Shown: positions 27,156-36,204, counted from the stretch's first letter. The stretch: 51,649 bases of DNA from Paracoccaceae bacterium (GCA_020832445.1 JAFIEO010000010.1:1-51649); one strand, 5' to 3'. Notes: a model not told the origin generated them from the sequence alone. A program made the numbers and translations.

Positions 27156-28496
27156 TCAGGCAGACCGGCGGTGGCGGTCCTTGCCGCCGGATTGTCCGGC
27201 GGGTTTGCCCGACCCTGCCCGTTTGCCAAAGGCTTTTGGGCGTGGCTTGCGGTTTTGACCTTCTGCGCCATCATGTGACGGGCCGGAGCGCTGCTGCGGG
27301 CGGCCACCACCGCCACGCTGCGGGCCGCGTTTGCGCGCAGCGGCGCGGGCGGGGCCTGCCAGATCGTCGGCCCATGGGGTGCCACCGGCCACGGCCAGTT
27401 CAATGCGCATCAGCTTTTCGATGGCGCGCAGGTCCCCCATTTCGGCGGGTGCGCAAAATGCCAGTGCGCGGCCGGTCGCACCTGCACGGGCTGTGCGGCC
27501 AATGCGGTGGACGTAGTTTTCCGGCACTTCCGGCAGGTCATAGTTATAGACATGGCGCATGTCGGGAATGTCGATGCCGCGTGCGGCCACATCCGTGGCG
27601 ACCAGCACCTTGACCTTGCCTTCGCGGAACCCCTGCAAGGTGCGTTCGCGTTGCCCCTGACTTTTGTTGCCGTGAATGGACCCGGCCGGTATGCCCCAGC
27701 CGTTCAGCAGTTTCATCAGTTTTTCTGCACCGTGTTTGGTGCGTGAAAAGACCAGCGCCAGTTCTTCGGGATGGGCTTTCAGATACCCTTCCAGCACGCG
27801 CGCTTTCTCGCCTTGCGCCACAAAATGCACGGATTGGTCAATCTTGTCGGCAGGGCGGCCCGGTGCGGACACCTGAATACGCTCTGGCCGGTCCAGATAG
27901 GCATCGGCAATTTCGTTCATCTGCTTGTTCATCGTCGCCGAGAACATCAGCGTCTGGCGTTCTTTCGGCAGCAGGGATGCAATTTTGCGCAGCGCATGGA
28001 TAAAGCCCAGATCAAGCATCTGGTCGGCTTCGTCCAGAACCAGCATCTGCGTTGCATGCAGTGTCAGCGCACGCCGTTCCAGCAGGTCCAGCAAACGGCC
28101 CGGTGTTGCCACCAGAATATCGCAGCCTTTGGCCAGTTTCTGGATTTGCGGGTTCAGGCCAGCACCGCCGACAACGCGCTGAACTTTCAGCGGGGTCTTG
28201 CGGGCAAAGTTGTCAAGTGTTGTCGCGATCTGGGTCACCAGTTCGCGTGTGGGCGCAAGGATCAGCGCGCTTGTGGTTTTCGGCGCGGGCCGCTCGCCGC
28301 TCAGCAGGGCATGCATCACAGGCAGGCCAAAGGCCAGCGTTTTGCCGGTGCCGGTCTGGGCCAGACCCAGTATGTCGCGGCCTTGCATGATCATCGGGAT
28401 CGCGCGGGCCTGAATCGGGGTGGGGGTGCCAAAGCCTTGTGCTTCAAGGCTTGTCATCAGCACCGGGCGCAGCCCGAACATGGTAAAATCAGTCAA
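27156..28496 (-). CDS. DEAD-box RNA helicase (RhlE-like)
   Basis: The 446 aa product has the Q motif GFGTPTPIQ (21-29), motif I AQTGTGKT (46-53), PTREL, TPGR, DEAD (155-158), SAT (186-188) and HRIGRTAR near residue 330. After ~residue 370 comes a basic Gly/Arg/Lys/Pro tail typical of RhlE/DeaD-type RNA chaperones. The start is TTG 28496 (LTDFTMFGLRP): AGAGGA is 7 bp before it, while the next ATG is 15 bases too far. Two hairpins sit just upstream. It is involved in RNA unwinding, ribosome assembly or cold adaptation in relatives. Confidence 0.93.
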   Translation of the reverse strand: MTDFTMFGLRPVLMTSLEAQGFGTPTPIQARAIPMIMQGRDILGLAQTGTGKTLAFGLPVMHALLSGERPAPKTTSALILAPTRELVTQIATTLDNFARKTPLKVQRVVGGAGLNPQIQKLAKGCDILVATPGRLLDLLERRALTLHATQMLVLDEADQMLDLGFIHALRKIASLLPKERQTLMFSATMNKQMNEIADAYLDRPERIQVSAPGRPADKIDQSVHFVAQGEKARVLEGYLKAHPEELALVFSRTKHGAEKLMKLLNGWGIPAGSIHGNKSQGQRERTLQGFREGKVKVLVATDVAARGIDIPDMRHVYNYDLPEVPENYVHRIGRTARAGATGRALAFCAPAEMGDLRAIEKLMRIELAVAGGTPWADDLAGPARAAARKRGPQRGGGGRPQQRSGPSHDGAEGQNRKPRPKAFGKRAGSGKPAGQSGGKDRHRRSA

Positions 28497-28512
28497 AATA
28501 AGTCCTCTCACG

Positions 28513-28553
28513 GCCTGTCCGCACAGGCGTAGTGCCCCTGGCAGGGCAGGGGC
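28513..28553 (-). promoter_or_regulatory. Two hairpins in the helicase mRNA leader
   Basis: GCCTGT/ACAGGC (28513-28528, 4-base loop) and GCCCCTG/CAGGGGC (28534-28553, 6-base loop) are perfect stems lying just upstream of the ribosome binding site of the DEAD-box gene. The outer one could instead be the weak end of the upstream membrane-protein transcript, but no T-run follows. Confidence 0.45.
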
Positions 28554-28725
28554 GGGTTTGGGGGCGCATGTCGGATGCGCCGCCCCCCACGCGTGATGTC
28601 GGGAAGCAATGGTCGGGCCGAATGCCCTGCCCACAACGGATCAAGTGCTCACGCGGCACGTTGTGGATGTGTGCCAAATGGGCGTGATGCACCCAAAAGT
28701 CAAGACATTATGCCGCAAAGGCCGG

Positions 28726-29082
28726 TTAATGCGGGTCTGGCTTACGCGCGGCAAGGGCCAGAACGCCTGCCAGCGCGCACATGGAAATGGGGAACATGGT
28801 GAAAACACCAAAGCCGAATGTGACATACATCCCGACGCTGGACACCAGCAGCAAGACCCCGCCCACAACATTGGATGACCGCGCCATTGCACCGCCCGCG
28901 ATGGCCAGAACCGGTGCGACAAGGCTCATGACGCGGATCAGGCCCATATTGGCGACCCCGCCTGTCACATCGGCAAGTTCGGGATAGCGAATCAGCAAAT
29001 CCGTGTATCCGAAGCTGAAAAAACCAATCAGCATGCCCCAAAGCCCGCCGATAAGCCCCAGCACCAAAGCTGCATTGCGCAT
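28726..29082 (-). CDS. Small multi-pass membrane protein
   Basis: The 118 aa product is mostly hydrophobic with about four transmembrane segments: residues 3-25 (ALVLGLIGGLWGMLIGFFSF), ~48-66, ~70-90 and ~92-112. It resembles DUF4064-like small membrane proteins, without catalytic motifs. AAGGA precedes ATG 29082 by 9 bp. It lies upstream of the helicase gene on the same strand, 229 bp away, and is divergent from cspA. The function is unknown. Confidence 0.75.
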   Translation of the reverse strand: MRNAALVLGLIGGLWGMLIGFFSFGYTDLLIRYPELADVTGGVANMGLIRVMSLVAPVLAIAGGAMARSSNVVGGVLLLVSSVGMYVTFGFGVFTMFPISMCALAGVLALAARKPDPH

Positions 29083-29247
29083 GATCAGGCATCCTTCCGA
29101 AAAATTGGTCATTTGATCGTCATGCTTGTCACATATACGCAAAACTCTTGCGTTTTAACCCGCATATGGCAGGATCAAGCTGGGATGACAGACTTTCTAC
29201 GACCGCCTCTGTTTTCGCAGCCGGCACTAGAAGACCTGGCTGAACGG

Positions 29248-29270
29248 CCCGAAGGCAATTCCGCCTTGGG
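29248..29270 (+). promoter_or_regulatory. Hairpin in the cspA leader
   Basis: CCC-G-AAGGC pairs with GCCTT-GGG around AATTCC, eight pairs with one bulge, ending 25 bases before the cspA start codon and just before the GGAG ribosome binding site. Cold-shock mRNAs often have structured leaders; a temperature role here is inference. Confidence 0.35.
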
Positions 29271-29294
29271 GGACAGAACATGCGGAGTGAACAG

Positions 29295-29501
29295 ATGCCC
29301 ACAGGCACAGTCAAATGGTTCAACACCACCAAAGGTTTCGGTTTCATCGCGCCTGACGGGGGCGGCAAGGATGTATTCGTGCATATTTCCGCCGTGGAGC
29401 GTGCAGGACTTACCGGTCTGGCCGATAACCAGAAGATTGAATATGAGCTGAGCGCCGGACGCGACGGGCGTGAATCGGCAAGCGATCTGAAGCTTCTATA
29501 G
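29295..29501 (+). CDS. Cold-shock protein (CspA family)
   Basis: The 68 aa single cold-shock domain has GTVKWFNTTKGFGFI with RNP1 (KGFGFI) and RNP2 (VFVHIS). These proteins bind single-stranded RNA and melt structure. GGAG at 29284-29287 sets ATG 29295. Two upstream ORF codons are ignored. It lies 800 bp from a DEAD-box helicase gene on the other strand, a functionally related pair. Confidence 0.95.
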   Translation: MPTGTVKWFNTTKGFGFIAPDGGGKDVFVHISAVERAGLTGLADNQKIEYELSAGRDGRESASDLKLL

Positions 29502-29550
29502 GCGCGCCCCACTTGCCCCGGCGTTCTTATGTGCCGGGACGCGGGCGTGA

Positions 29551-29871
29551 TCAGACGCCAAGGGCTGCCTGAACATCCGGTTTCCAGCCCAGCAAAAGGG
29601 TGTCGCCCGTGTCGATAACGGGGCGTTTCATCAAGGTCGGGTGATCGGCCAGAAGGTCCGCGGCGGGCCGCTGCCTGTCGTGCTCGGACAACCCACGCCA
29701 TGTGGTTGATGACTTGTTGACCAATGCATCCCCGAACGCGTGCAGAAAACGTGCGATTGTCGCGCTGTCCAGTGGCGTTTCGCGCAGGTCATGAAACTGC
29801 GCATCAGGCAGGGCCTTGCGGGCCTTGCGGCAGGTGTCACAGGTTTTGATGCCATAGAGTGTCAGTGCCAT
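29551..29871 (-). CDS. ArsC/Spx/YffB family protein
   Basis: The 106 aa product has the thioredoxin-fold lead LYGIKTCDTCRKARKAL with a CXXC pair, LMKRPVIDTGDTLLLGWKPD and a length typical of the YffB/Spx branch. True arsenate reductases need an Arg triad around the active Cys, which cannot be confirmed. It is probably a glutaredoxin-like reductase or regulator of unknown target. It is monocistronic by spacing. Confidence 0.88.
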   Translation of the reverse strand: MALTLYGIKTCDTCRKARKALPDAQFHDLRETPLDSATIARFLHAFGDALVNKSSTTWRGLSEHDRQRPAADLLADHPTLMKRPVIDTGDTLLLGWKPDVQAALGV

Positions 29872-29931
29872 GTCGTTCCCTTTCGCAGGTGGTGTGGCGA
29901 TATAGGTGCAGCGCCCCGTCGGGGCAACAGG

Positions 29932-30867
29932 TCAGCGTGAGGCTTGTTCGAACAGGGCGCATGCGTGGTTCAGAAAATCCGTGCGCATTTTCGGCTGTTC
30001 CATCAGCAATTCATGCAAGGCGCCGTCAAACATGTCCAACCGGCCCTGTGGCCATGCGGCCATGCGCGCCTGAATGGCATCGCCCGATACAATGCGTTCG
30101 CGCGTGCCCAATCCGCAATAGGCGGGCAGTGCAGGGGCGGGCAGCTTGCCAAGGGCCGTTGTTTCGGCCAGCGCCGCCATCAGCCAGCGCAGCGATGGTG
30201 CCCCCAGCCGCAAGTCAGGGCAGGTCTGAACCTGTTTTTGCATCCATTCATATGTGGTGCGATCACTGGTCAGATCATTGTTGTCGAACGGGTTTTCCCA
30301 CAGCCGGAATTCTATGCCCGCGCCGGGAATTTCGCGTATGTCCAGCCGTGTCATGCCCAAGGCGGGCCGCAAGGCTGTGAAGGCCCCGCGCAACGCGCCG
30401 GTCAGCGGCAGGCCCCACATTGGCGCGCTGAACGCAATAGCACGCGCGGGAAACCCGTTGATCAGCGCGCGCAATGCAATACACCCGCCCATTGAATGGG
30501 CCAGCGCAAAGCGCGGGGCGCCTGCGGCATGCGTATCCAGCATCTGGCGAAAGGTGGCCACATCGCGCTGAAAATTGGCGAAATCGGGGACATCGCCCAA
30601 TAGTGGCTTGTCGGGCAAGCGGTCCGACAGTCCTTGACCGCGCCAGTCAATCACGGCCGCGCCATATCCGCGCTGCGCAAGGTCGGTGACAACGCGGCCA
30701 TATTTTTCGATCATTTCTGTGCGGCCGGGGAATATGGCCACCATGCCGCGTGGACCGGCGGGCCACAGGGCCAGCCGCAACCGCGTTCCGTCATCGGCAT
30801 GCGCCCAGACCACCCGTTCAGGGGGCGGGGCATCTGCTATTTTGATGTGGAATGGCGCGGGGTTCAT
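29932..30867 (-). CDS. Alpha/beta hydrolase (lysophospholipase-like)
   Basis: The 311 aa product has IFPGRTEMIEKYGRVVTDLA, DWRGQGLSDR and the nucleophile elbow AHSMGG with Ser125, followed by a cap region and a C-terminal DGALHELLMEQ with the probable catalytic His. This is the PldB-like serine aminopeptidase S33 type. It lies 5 bp behind the SCP2 gene, so the two are co-transcribed and may act on lipids; the lipid link is inference. Confidence 0.9.
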   Translation of the reverse strand: MNPAPFHIKIADAPPPERVVWAHADDGTRLRLALWPAGPRGMVAIFPGRTEMIEKYGRVVTDLAQRGYGAAVIDWRGQGLSDRLPDKPLLGDVPDFANFQRDVATFRQMLDTHAAGAPRFALAHSMGGCIALRALINGFPARAIAFSAPMWGLPLTGALRGAFTALRPALGMTRLDIREIPGAGIEFRLWENPFDNNDLTSDRTTYEWMQKQVQTCPDLRLGAPSLRWLMAALAETTALGKLPAPALPAYCGLGTRERIVSGDAIQARMAAWPQGRLDMFDGALHELLMEQPKMRTDFLNHACALFEQASR

Positions 30868-30872
30868 TGGCC

Positions 30873-31160
30873 CTAGCTAAGCGCCGCGCCCAGTTTCATG
30901 GCCATGCCCATATTTCCTTCGATCTTCAGTTTGCCGGACATGAAGGCCATGGTGGGGTTCACGTCCCCTTCGATAATGCCCTGAAATGTTTCCGCGCTGG
31001 CAATCATGGTCACATCGGTGTCGTCATCGCCTTCACGCACACCTGATTCGTCCACCACGATGGAACCTTCGCCCTCGATCTGGAATTTTGCGCTGCCTTC
31101 AAACCCCTCCCCAAGTTTTTCTGTGAGTGCTGCAATTGCGTGGGTCAGGATATCGCTCAT
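30873..31160 (-). CDS. SCP2 sterol-carrier domain protein
   Basis: The 95 aa single SCP2 domain has VTMIASAETFQGIIEGDVN, then TMAFMSGKLKIEGNMGMAMK. SCP2 domains bind lipids or acyl-CoA in a tunnel. It is first in the two-gene unit with the hydrolase and divergent from the TPR protein gene over 65 bp. Confidence 0.92.
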   Translation of the reverse strand: MSDILTHAIAALTEKLGEGFEGSAKFQIEGEGSIVVDESGVREGDDDTDVTMIASAETFQGIIEGDVNPTMAFMSGKLKIEGNMGMAMKLGAALS

Positions 31161-31225
31161 GTTGTGCTCCGTTTTGTGATCTTTGGGCAGTGGAATTACT
31201 GCGGCAATGCGTTACATTCGTCACT

Positions 31226-31783
31226 ATGACCATTCGGCGCATCATTCTCAATCCTGTCGTTGCGGCATTTGTTTTGCTGGCACTGCCCGCTATGGCGGAC
31301 ACACATGGCAGTGACACGTCAGAATTGCTGGAAAAGCTGCGCGAACCGGATCTGGAAAACTGGCAACGTGTGGAACGGCAGTTGTTTCGCGAATGGTCGC
31401 GGTCGGGGTCGGCAAGTGCTGATTTGCTGCTGCAACGCGGGCGTGCGGCGCTGGAACGTGGTGATGCGTCAGCGGCGATCGAGCATCTTTCAGCGCTAAT
31501 TGATCATGCGCCGGATTTCGCCGAAGGGTGGAACACGCGCGCCACGGCATGGTTTATGGCGCGAAATTACGGGCTTGCGCTGAACGACATACGCGAAACG
31601 CTGGCCCGCAATCCGAACCATTTTGCCGCCCTGATCGGCCTTGGCCGGATTATGGAAGACCTTGAGCGCTATGATGACGCACGCCGCGCATGGAATGCGG
31701 CGGCGGCTATACATCCCCACCGTCGTGACGTAAAAGCAGCGCTGGAACGACTTGACAGAAAGTTGCAGGGCACCTCCCTCTGA
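31226..31783 (+). CDS. Periplasmic TPR protein
   Basis: The 185 aa product has a signal peptide (about 1-24, ending PAMA) and three TPR-like helical pairs, around ADLLLQRGRAALERGDASAA, GWNTRATAWFMARNYGLALN and IGLGRIMEDLERYDDARR. It is a scaffold for an unknown partner. It lies 12 bp upstream of the large helicase gene, so likely co-transcribed. The in-frame start at 31127 overlaps the divergent SCP2 gene and is rejected. Confidence 0.85.
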   Translation: MTIRRIILNPVVAAFVLLALPAMADTHGSDTSELLEKLREPDLENWQRVERQLFREWSRSGSASADLLLQRGRAALERGDASAAIEHLSALIDHAPDFAEGWNTRATAWFMARNYGLALNDIRETLARNPNHFAALIGLGRIMEDLERYDDARRAWNAAAAIHPHRRDVKAALERLDRKLQGTSL

Positions 31784-31795
31784 TAAAGGGGCGGG

Positions 31796-34630
31796 ATGCA
31801 AGCAAGGGGTTTGCGGATGAATATTCGCGCAAATGCGCGCACGGTTGCCGTGCTTGGCCCCACCAATACCGGCAAGACCCATTACGCCATTGAACGTATG
31901 CTTGCGCACAGAACGGGGGTCATCGGTCTGCCGCTGCGCCTGCTGGCGAGAGAGGTGTATGACCGCATTCTGGCGCTGCGCGGCCCCGATTGCGTGGCAT
32001 TGGTGACAGGAGAGGAGCGTATCGTTCCCGACCGCACCCAATACTGGGTTTGCACTGTCGAGGCGATGCCAATCGAGATTGGCGCCGATTTTGTTGCCGT
32101 GGATGAAATCCAGTTATGTGCGGACCCTGATCGCGGGCATGTGTTTACCGACCGTTTGCTGCATGCGCGGGGCTTGCATGAAACATTGTTCATGGGGTCG
32201 GACACAATGCGTTCGGCGATTGCAGCACTGGTGCCGGGCGTGCAGTTCCAACGGCGTGAACGGCTGTCGCAACTGACCTATTCGGGGTCCAGAAAAATCA
32301 GCCGGATGCCGCCGCGCAGTGCCATCGTGGGCTTCAGTGTCGAGAATGTCTATGCCATTGCCGAGCTGATTCGCCGCCAGAAGGGCGGTTGTGCGGTTGT
32401 CATGGGCGCATTGTCGCCGCGCACCCGCAACGCACAGGTTGCGCTGTATCAAAATGGCGATGTCGATTTTCTGGTGGCAACCGATGCAATTGGCATGGGG
32501 CTGAATCTGGACATCAAGCATGTGGCGTTTTCGGCCACGCATAAATTCGACGGCCACCGCATGCGCCCCCTGAACCCTGATGAACTGGCGCAGATTGCCG
32601 GTCGCGCAGGGCGCTATCAGACAAGCGGCAGTTTTGGCGTGACCGGCGAGGCACGGCCTTTGGCCGACGAGGTGATTTCCGCAATCGAGAATCATGAATT
32701 CCTGCCCGTGCGCAAATTGCAATGGCGCAACGGGCGGCTGGAATTCGGCACGGTTGCACGGCTTATCGCGTCGCTGGAGCACCAGACGCAGAATGAATGG
32801 CTGACCCGTGCGCGCGATGCGGATGATCTGACCGCGTTGAAAACCCTTGTTGCGCAACCCGAAACGCTGGACCGGCTGACCAGCCCGCGCGATGTGCGTT
32901 TGCTGTGGGATGTGTGCCGCATACCCGACTTTCGCGGCATTTCAGCGGCGGAACATGCAGGGCTGCTGGCGCGCGTGTTCGAGTTTTTGCAAGGCAGCGG
33001 GCGGATCGCGCCGGACTGGCTGGCGCGCAACATCCAGCGCATTGACCGCACCGATGGTGACATTGATGCATTGTCGCGCCGATTGGCGTATATCCGCACA
33101 TGGACATATATTACACAGCGCAAGGGTTGGGTTGATGACGAAAAGCATTGGCGCGCCGCCTCGCGCGCTGTAGAAGACCGTTTGTCGGATGCATTGCATG
33201 ACCGGCTGACGCAGCGATTTGTTGACCGGCGCACCTCGGTGCTGATGCGGCGGTTGAAGCAGAAGGAGAGCCTTGTGGCTGACGTGAACGACAAGGGCGA
33301 AGTGACTGTTGAAGGTGAACTGATCGGACGGCTGGAAGGCTTCCGTTTCCGGCAGGACAAGACCGACAGTCCGGATGAAGCAAAGACATTGCGTCAGGCG
33401 TCGATTTCCGCGCTGGTGCCGTTATTCCATCTGCGGGCCGACAAATTCTATAACGCCCCCGATACCGAATTCGACTTCACCGAACAGGGTGGGTTGATGT
33501 GGGGCGACACGGCGGTCGGCAAGCTGGTCAAGGGCGATGACCCCATGCGCCCGCAGATCACGGCCTTTGTCGATGATGAGGCGGGCCATGACGTGGCAGA
33601 AAAAGTGCGCCGCCGTTTGCAGCATTTCATGGATCGCAAGATTGCCGCGTTGTTTGAACCGCTTTTGAACATGTCACGCGATGAAACCCTGTCGGGGCTG
33701 GCGCGCGGTGTGGCGTTTCAACTGGTCGAGGCGATGGGTGTGATCCCGCGTGAACAGATCGCACAGGACATCAAGGCGCTGGATCAGGATGCGCGCGGCA
33801 TGTTGCGCAAGCATGGCGTGCGTTTCGGGCAATACACGGTTTTCCTGCCGCTGCTGTTGAAACCCGCGCCCACGCGGCTGCGTCTGGTGCTGAAATCCCT
33901 TGCCGAAGGGCTGGATGAATTCCCCGAAAGTCCGCCAGCGGGTCTGGTGACAATCCCGCATCTGTCGGAAATTCCATCGGCACATTACAGCATGTCAGGC
34001 TACCGCCCCGCCGGTGCGCGCGCGATTCGCATCGATATGCTGGAACGGCTGGCCGATTTGCTGCGCGGCTGTGACAGCCGTGCAGGGTTCGAGGCAACGC
34101 CGGATATGCTGTCGATTACCGGCACCACGCTGGAGCAATTCGCCGACATGATGCAGGGGTTGGGCTATGCCGCTGAAAAGGGTGAACGCCCCAAGGTGAA
34201 GGCCGAACCTGTGCAGCCGCCGGTTGACAGCACTGCGGATGCGCCCGAAGCGCCTGCCGCAGAAGATACCGCAGCCAGCGCGCCCGCAGATGCCGACATC
34301 CCCGATGCGCCCGCCGCAGCAGATGCAGATACCCCTGCGGCCGAGCCGAAAGGCGCTGATAAGCCCGAGGACCAGATCGAGCTGTTCTATACTTTCACAT
34401 GGGCACCCCGCCCCCGCCGCGACGCGCGCCCTGCGCGCAAACCACAGCAGGCGGACGCGCGCGGTGATCAGCGCAAAGGGCAGGGGCAAAAGCCGAAAAC
34501 CGGCAAGCCCAAGGGCAAGAAGCCCGAAAACAAACCCCGCGACTACAGTGCAGGCCCGCGCAAATCCGACCGTATTGACCCCGACAACCCCTTTGCAGCC
34601 GCACTTATGGGGCTGAAAACCAAGGGCTGA
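31796..34630 (+). CDS. SUV3-like helicase with disordered C-terminal tail
   Basis: The 944 aa product begins with Walker A GPTNTGKT (21-28) and motif II DEIQ (103-106); SATHKFDG and QIAGRAGRYQTSG serve as motifs V/VI. DEIQ and this layout match SUV3-type RNA helicases, known in mitochondria and alphaproteobacteria. A long middle region follows, then residues ~800-944 of Ala/Pro/Asp then Lys/Arg-rich low complexity ending AALMGLKTKG. ATG 31817 is an alternative start. It is followed 6 bp later by the S4 gene, suggesting RNA degradation or ribosome work. Confidence 0.9.
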   Translation: MQARGLRMNIRANARTVAVLGPTNTGKTHYAIERMLAHRTGVIGLPLRLLAREVYDRILALRGPDCVALVTGEERIVPDRTQYWVCTVEAMPIEIGADFVAVDEIQLCADPDRGHVFTDRLLHARGLHETLFMGSDTMRSAIAALVPGVQFQRRERLSQLTYSGSRKISRMPPRSAIVGFSVENVYAIAELIRRQKGGCAVVMGALSPRTRNAQVALYQNGDVDFLVATDAIGMGLNLDIKHVAFSATHKFDGHRMRPLNPDELAQIAGRAGRYQTSGSFGVTGEARPLADEVISAIENHEFLPVRKLQWRNGRLEFGTVARLIASLEHQTQNEWLTRARDADDLTALKTLVAQPETLDRLTSPRDVRLLWDVCRIPDFRGISAAEHAGLLARVFEFLQGSGRIAPDWLARNIQRIDRTDGDIDALSRRLAYIRTWTYITQRKGWVDDEKHWRAASRAVEDRLSDALHDRLTQRFVDRRTSVLMRRLKQKESLVADVNDKGEVTVEGELIGRLEGFRFRQDKTDSPDEAKTLRQASISALVPLFHLRADKFYNAPDTEFDFTEQGGLMWGDTAVGKLVKGDDPMRPQITAFVDDEAGHDVAEKVRRRLQHFMDRKIAALFEPLLNMSRDETLSGLARGVAFQLVEAMGVIPREQIAQDIKALDQDARGMLRKHGVRFGQYTVFLPLLLKPAPTRLRLVLKSLAEGLDEFPESPPAGLVTIPHLSEIPSAHYSMSGYRPAGARAIRIDMLERLADLLRGCDSRAGFEATPDMLSITGTTLEQFADMMQGLGYAAEKGERPKVKAEPVQPPVDSTADAPEAPAAEDTAASAPADADIPDAPAAADADTPAAEPKGADKPEDQIELFYTFTWAPRPRRDARPARKPQQADARGDQRKGQGQKPKTGKPKGKKPENKPRDYSAGPRKSDRIDPDNPFAAALMGLKTKG

Positions 34631-34636
34631 TCGCGG

Positions 34637-35020
34637 GTGTCTGAACTGGCCACCCGCGACACAATCCGTCTGGACAAATGGCTGTGGCACGCGCGGTTTG
34701 TCAAAACCCGGTCGCTTGCCGCCAAGCTGGTGTCGGGGCCGGGGGTGCGGGTGAATGCTCTGCCGGTGTCGAAACCAGCGGCGCAGGTGGGCGCCGGTGA
34801 TGTGCTGACATTTGCCTTGGGGACGCGTGTTGTCGTGGTGCGGGTGTTGGCATGCGGTGTGCGTCGCGGCCCCGCACCTGAAGCGCAGGCGCTTTATGAA
34901 GATATGTCGCCCCCGCCGCCGCCCAGGGATTTGTCGCGCCCCGTGCCCGTGGCTGGCGGGCGGCCTGACAAACGCGACCGTCGCCGATTTGCCGCATCTG
35001 CACCGGATCGGCTTGATTGA
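34637..35020 (+). CDS. S4-domain RNA-binding protein (Hsp15-like)
   Basis: The 127 aa product starts with GTG and has the S4 domain IRLDKWLWHARFVKTRSLAA (residues ~9-28) and VSGPGVRVNALPVSKPA. This is the Hsp15 (HslR) type that binds stalled 50S subunits carrying nascent chains. The C-terminus is basic (DKRDRRRFA). It is 6 bp behind the helicase gene. Confidence 0.92.
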   Translation: MSELATRDTIRLDKWLWHARFVKTRSLAAKLVSGPGVRVNALPVSKPAAQVGAGDVLTFALGTRVVVVRVLACGVRRGPAPEAQALYEDMSPPPPPRDLSRPVPVAGGRPDKRDRRRFAASAPDRLD

Positions 35021-35105
35021 TCGCATGTGCTGGATTATGTCCCCCATCAAATGCGTGTGCGCCTTGCGGGGCAGGCATTGAATTCAGACAGAAGGACCGG
35101 ATCTG

Positions 35106-35444
35106 ATGACATATGTGGTGATCGACAACTGCATTGCGTGCAAATACACCGATTGCGTGGAAGTTTGCCCTGTCGATTGCTTCTATGAGGGCGAGAATAT
35201 GCTCGTCATTCATCCGGATGAATGCATCGATTGCGGTGTTTGTGAACCGGAATGCCCCGCAGATGCCATTCGGCCCGACACCGAACCCGACATGGAAGAC
35301 TGGGTCGAGTTCAACCGGAAGTATTCGGAAATGTGGCCGGTGATCATCACGAAAAAAGACCCGCTGCCTGATGCGGCGGATCGGGATGGTGAACCCGACA
35401 AGCGCGACAAATATTTTTCCGAAAACCCCGGCGAGGGTGGCTGA
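35106..35444 (+). CDS. fdxA: 7Fe ferredoxin FdxA
   Basis: The 112 aa product holds cluster ligands C9, C17, C21 and C40, C43, C46, C50 with [20 protein letters not shown], the 3Fe-4S plus 4Fe-4S type FdxA/FdII. The C-terminal half, with [13 protein letters not shown], is the extra helical part of this family. It is an electron carrier, essential in several alphaproteobacteria. It lies 85 bp after the S4 gene. Confidence 0.96.
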   Translation: MTYVVIDNCIACKYTDCVEVCPVDCFYEGENMLVIHPDECIDCGVCEPECPADAIRPDTEPDMEDWVEFNRKYSEMWPVIITKKDPLPDAADRDGEPDKRDKYFSENPGEGG

Positions 35445-35505
35445 TACAGTCCTTGGTGTCGCAGCGTTTTTTGCCCGCCATTTACGGGTTTCCAATCATG
35501 TCACT

Positions 35506-35533
35506 TTGATTCGTGGCATTTTTGTGATATAGA
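35506..35533 (+). promoter_or_regulatory. Candidate promoter between fdxA and carD
   Basis: TTGATT and TATAGA are 16 bp apart. A transcript from ~35540 would hit the terminator at 35562-35589 almost at once, or read through into carD. Confidence 0.45.
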
Positions 35534-35561
35534 ATCAGAAGAATATGAAACTGTCCCGAAC

Positions 35562-35589
35562 CGGCAGGGCCGTTACCTGCCGTTTTTTT
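35562..35589 (+). terminator. Terminator or attenuator upstream of carD
   Basis: CGGCAGG pairs with CCTGCCG around a 7-base loop, followed by TTTTTTTG. It ends fdxA transcription or, given the promoter-like site upstream, a ~50 nt leader or small RNA. Confidence 0.8.
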
Positions 35590-35672
35590 GTCCGCAAGTT
35601 CCAGATGCTTCAGGAAAATTTTCCTGACGTGTTCTTTTTTGCGCGATTCCGGGGCCTGTAGGGGAAAACTGA

Positions 35673-36182
35673 ATGTCCAAAACCAAAAAGTCCGAGTTTC
35701 GCCCGAATGAATATGTGGTCTATCCTGCCCATGGGGTTGGCCAGATCGTTTCGATTGAGGAACAGGAAATTGCCGGTCTGAAACTGGAACTTTTCGTCAT
35801 TTCCTTCGAGAAGGAAAAGATGACATTGCGCGTGCCGACCCACAAGGCCGCGACTGTGGGCATGCGCTCGCTTTCGTCGCCTGAAATTGTGGACAAGGCA
35901 CTTGCAACGCTGAAGGGCAAGGCCCGCGTGAAGCGTGCAATGTGGTCGCGCCGCGCGCAGGAATATGAACAGAAGATCAATTCCGGCGATCTGCTGGCCA
36001 TTGCAGAAGTGGTGCGCGACCTGCACCGCAATGACGACCAGCGCGAACAATCCTATTCCGAGCGGCAGTTGTATGAAGCCGCACTGGAACGTCTGACCCG
36101 CGAAGTCGCGGCCGTGGCCGGCGGGGACGAGGCGATTGCGCAAAAGCAGGTCAGCGATGTCTTGGTGTCGCGCGCTGCGTGA
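35673..36182 (+). CDS. CarD family transcription regulator
   Basis: The 169 aa product starts MSKTKKSEFRPNEYVVYPAH with the CarD/TRCF RNA polymerase-interaction domain (1-60, including GVGQIVSIEEQEIAGLKL) and a helical C-terminal DNA-binding part with KRAMWSRRAQEYEQKINSGD. CarD/CdnL binds the RNAP beta subunit and stabilises open complexes, notably at rRNA promoters. Conserved order with fdxA is recalled for this family of bacteria. It has its own terminator. Confidence 0.95.
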   Translation: MSKTKKSEFRPNEYVVYPAHGVGQIVSIEEQEIAGLKLELFVISFEKEKMTLRVPTHKAATVGMRSLSSPEIVDKALATLKGKARVKRAMWSRRAQEYEQKINSGDLLAIAEVVRDLHRNDDQREQSYSERQLYEAALERLTREVAAVAGGDEAIAQKQVSDVLVSRAA

Positions 36183-36204
36183 CCTGACGCCAATGTCGTG
36201 AAAG

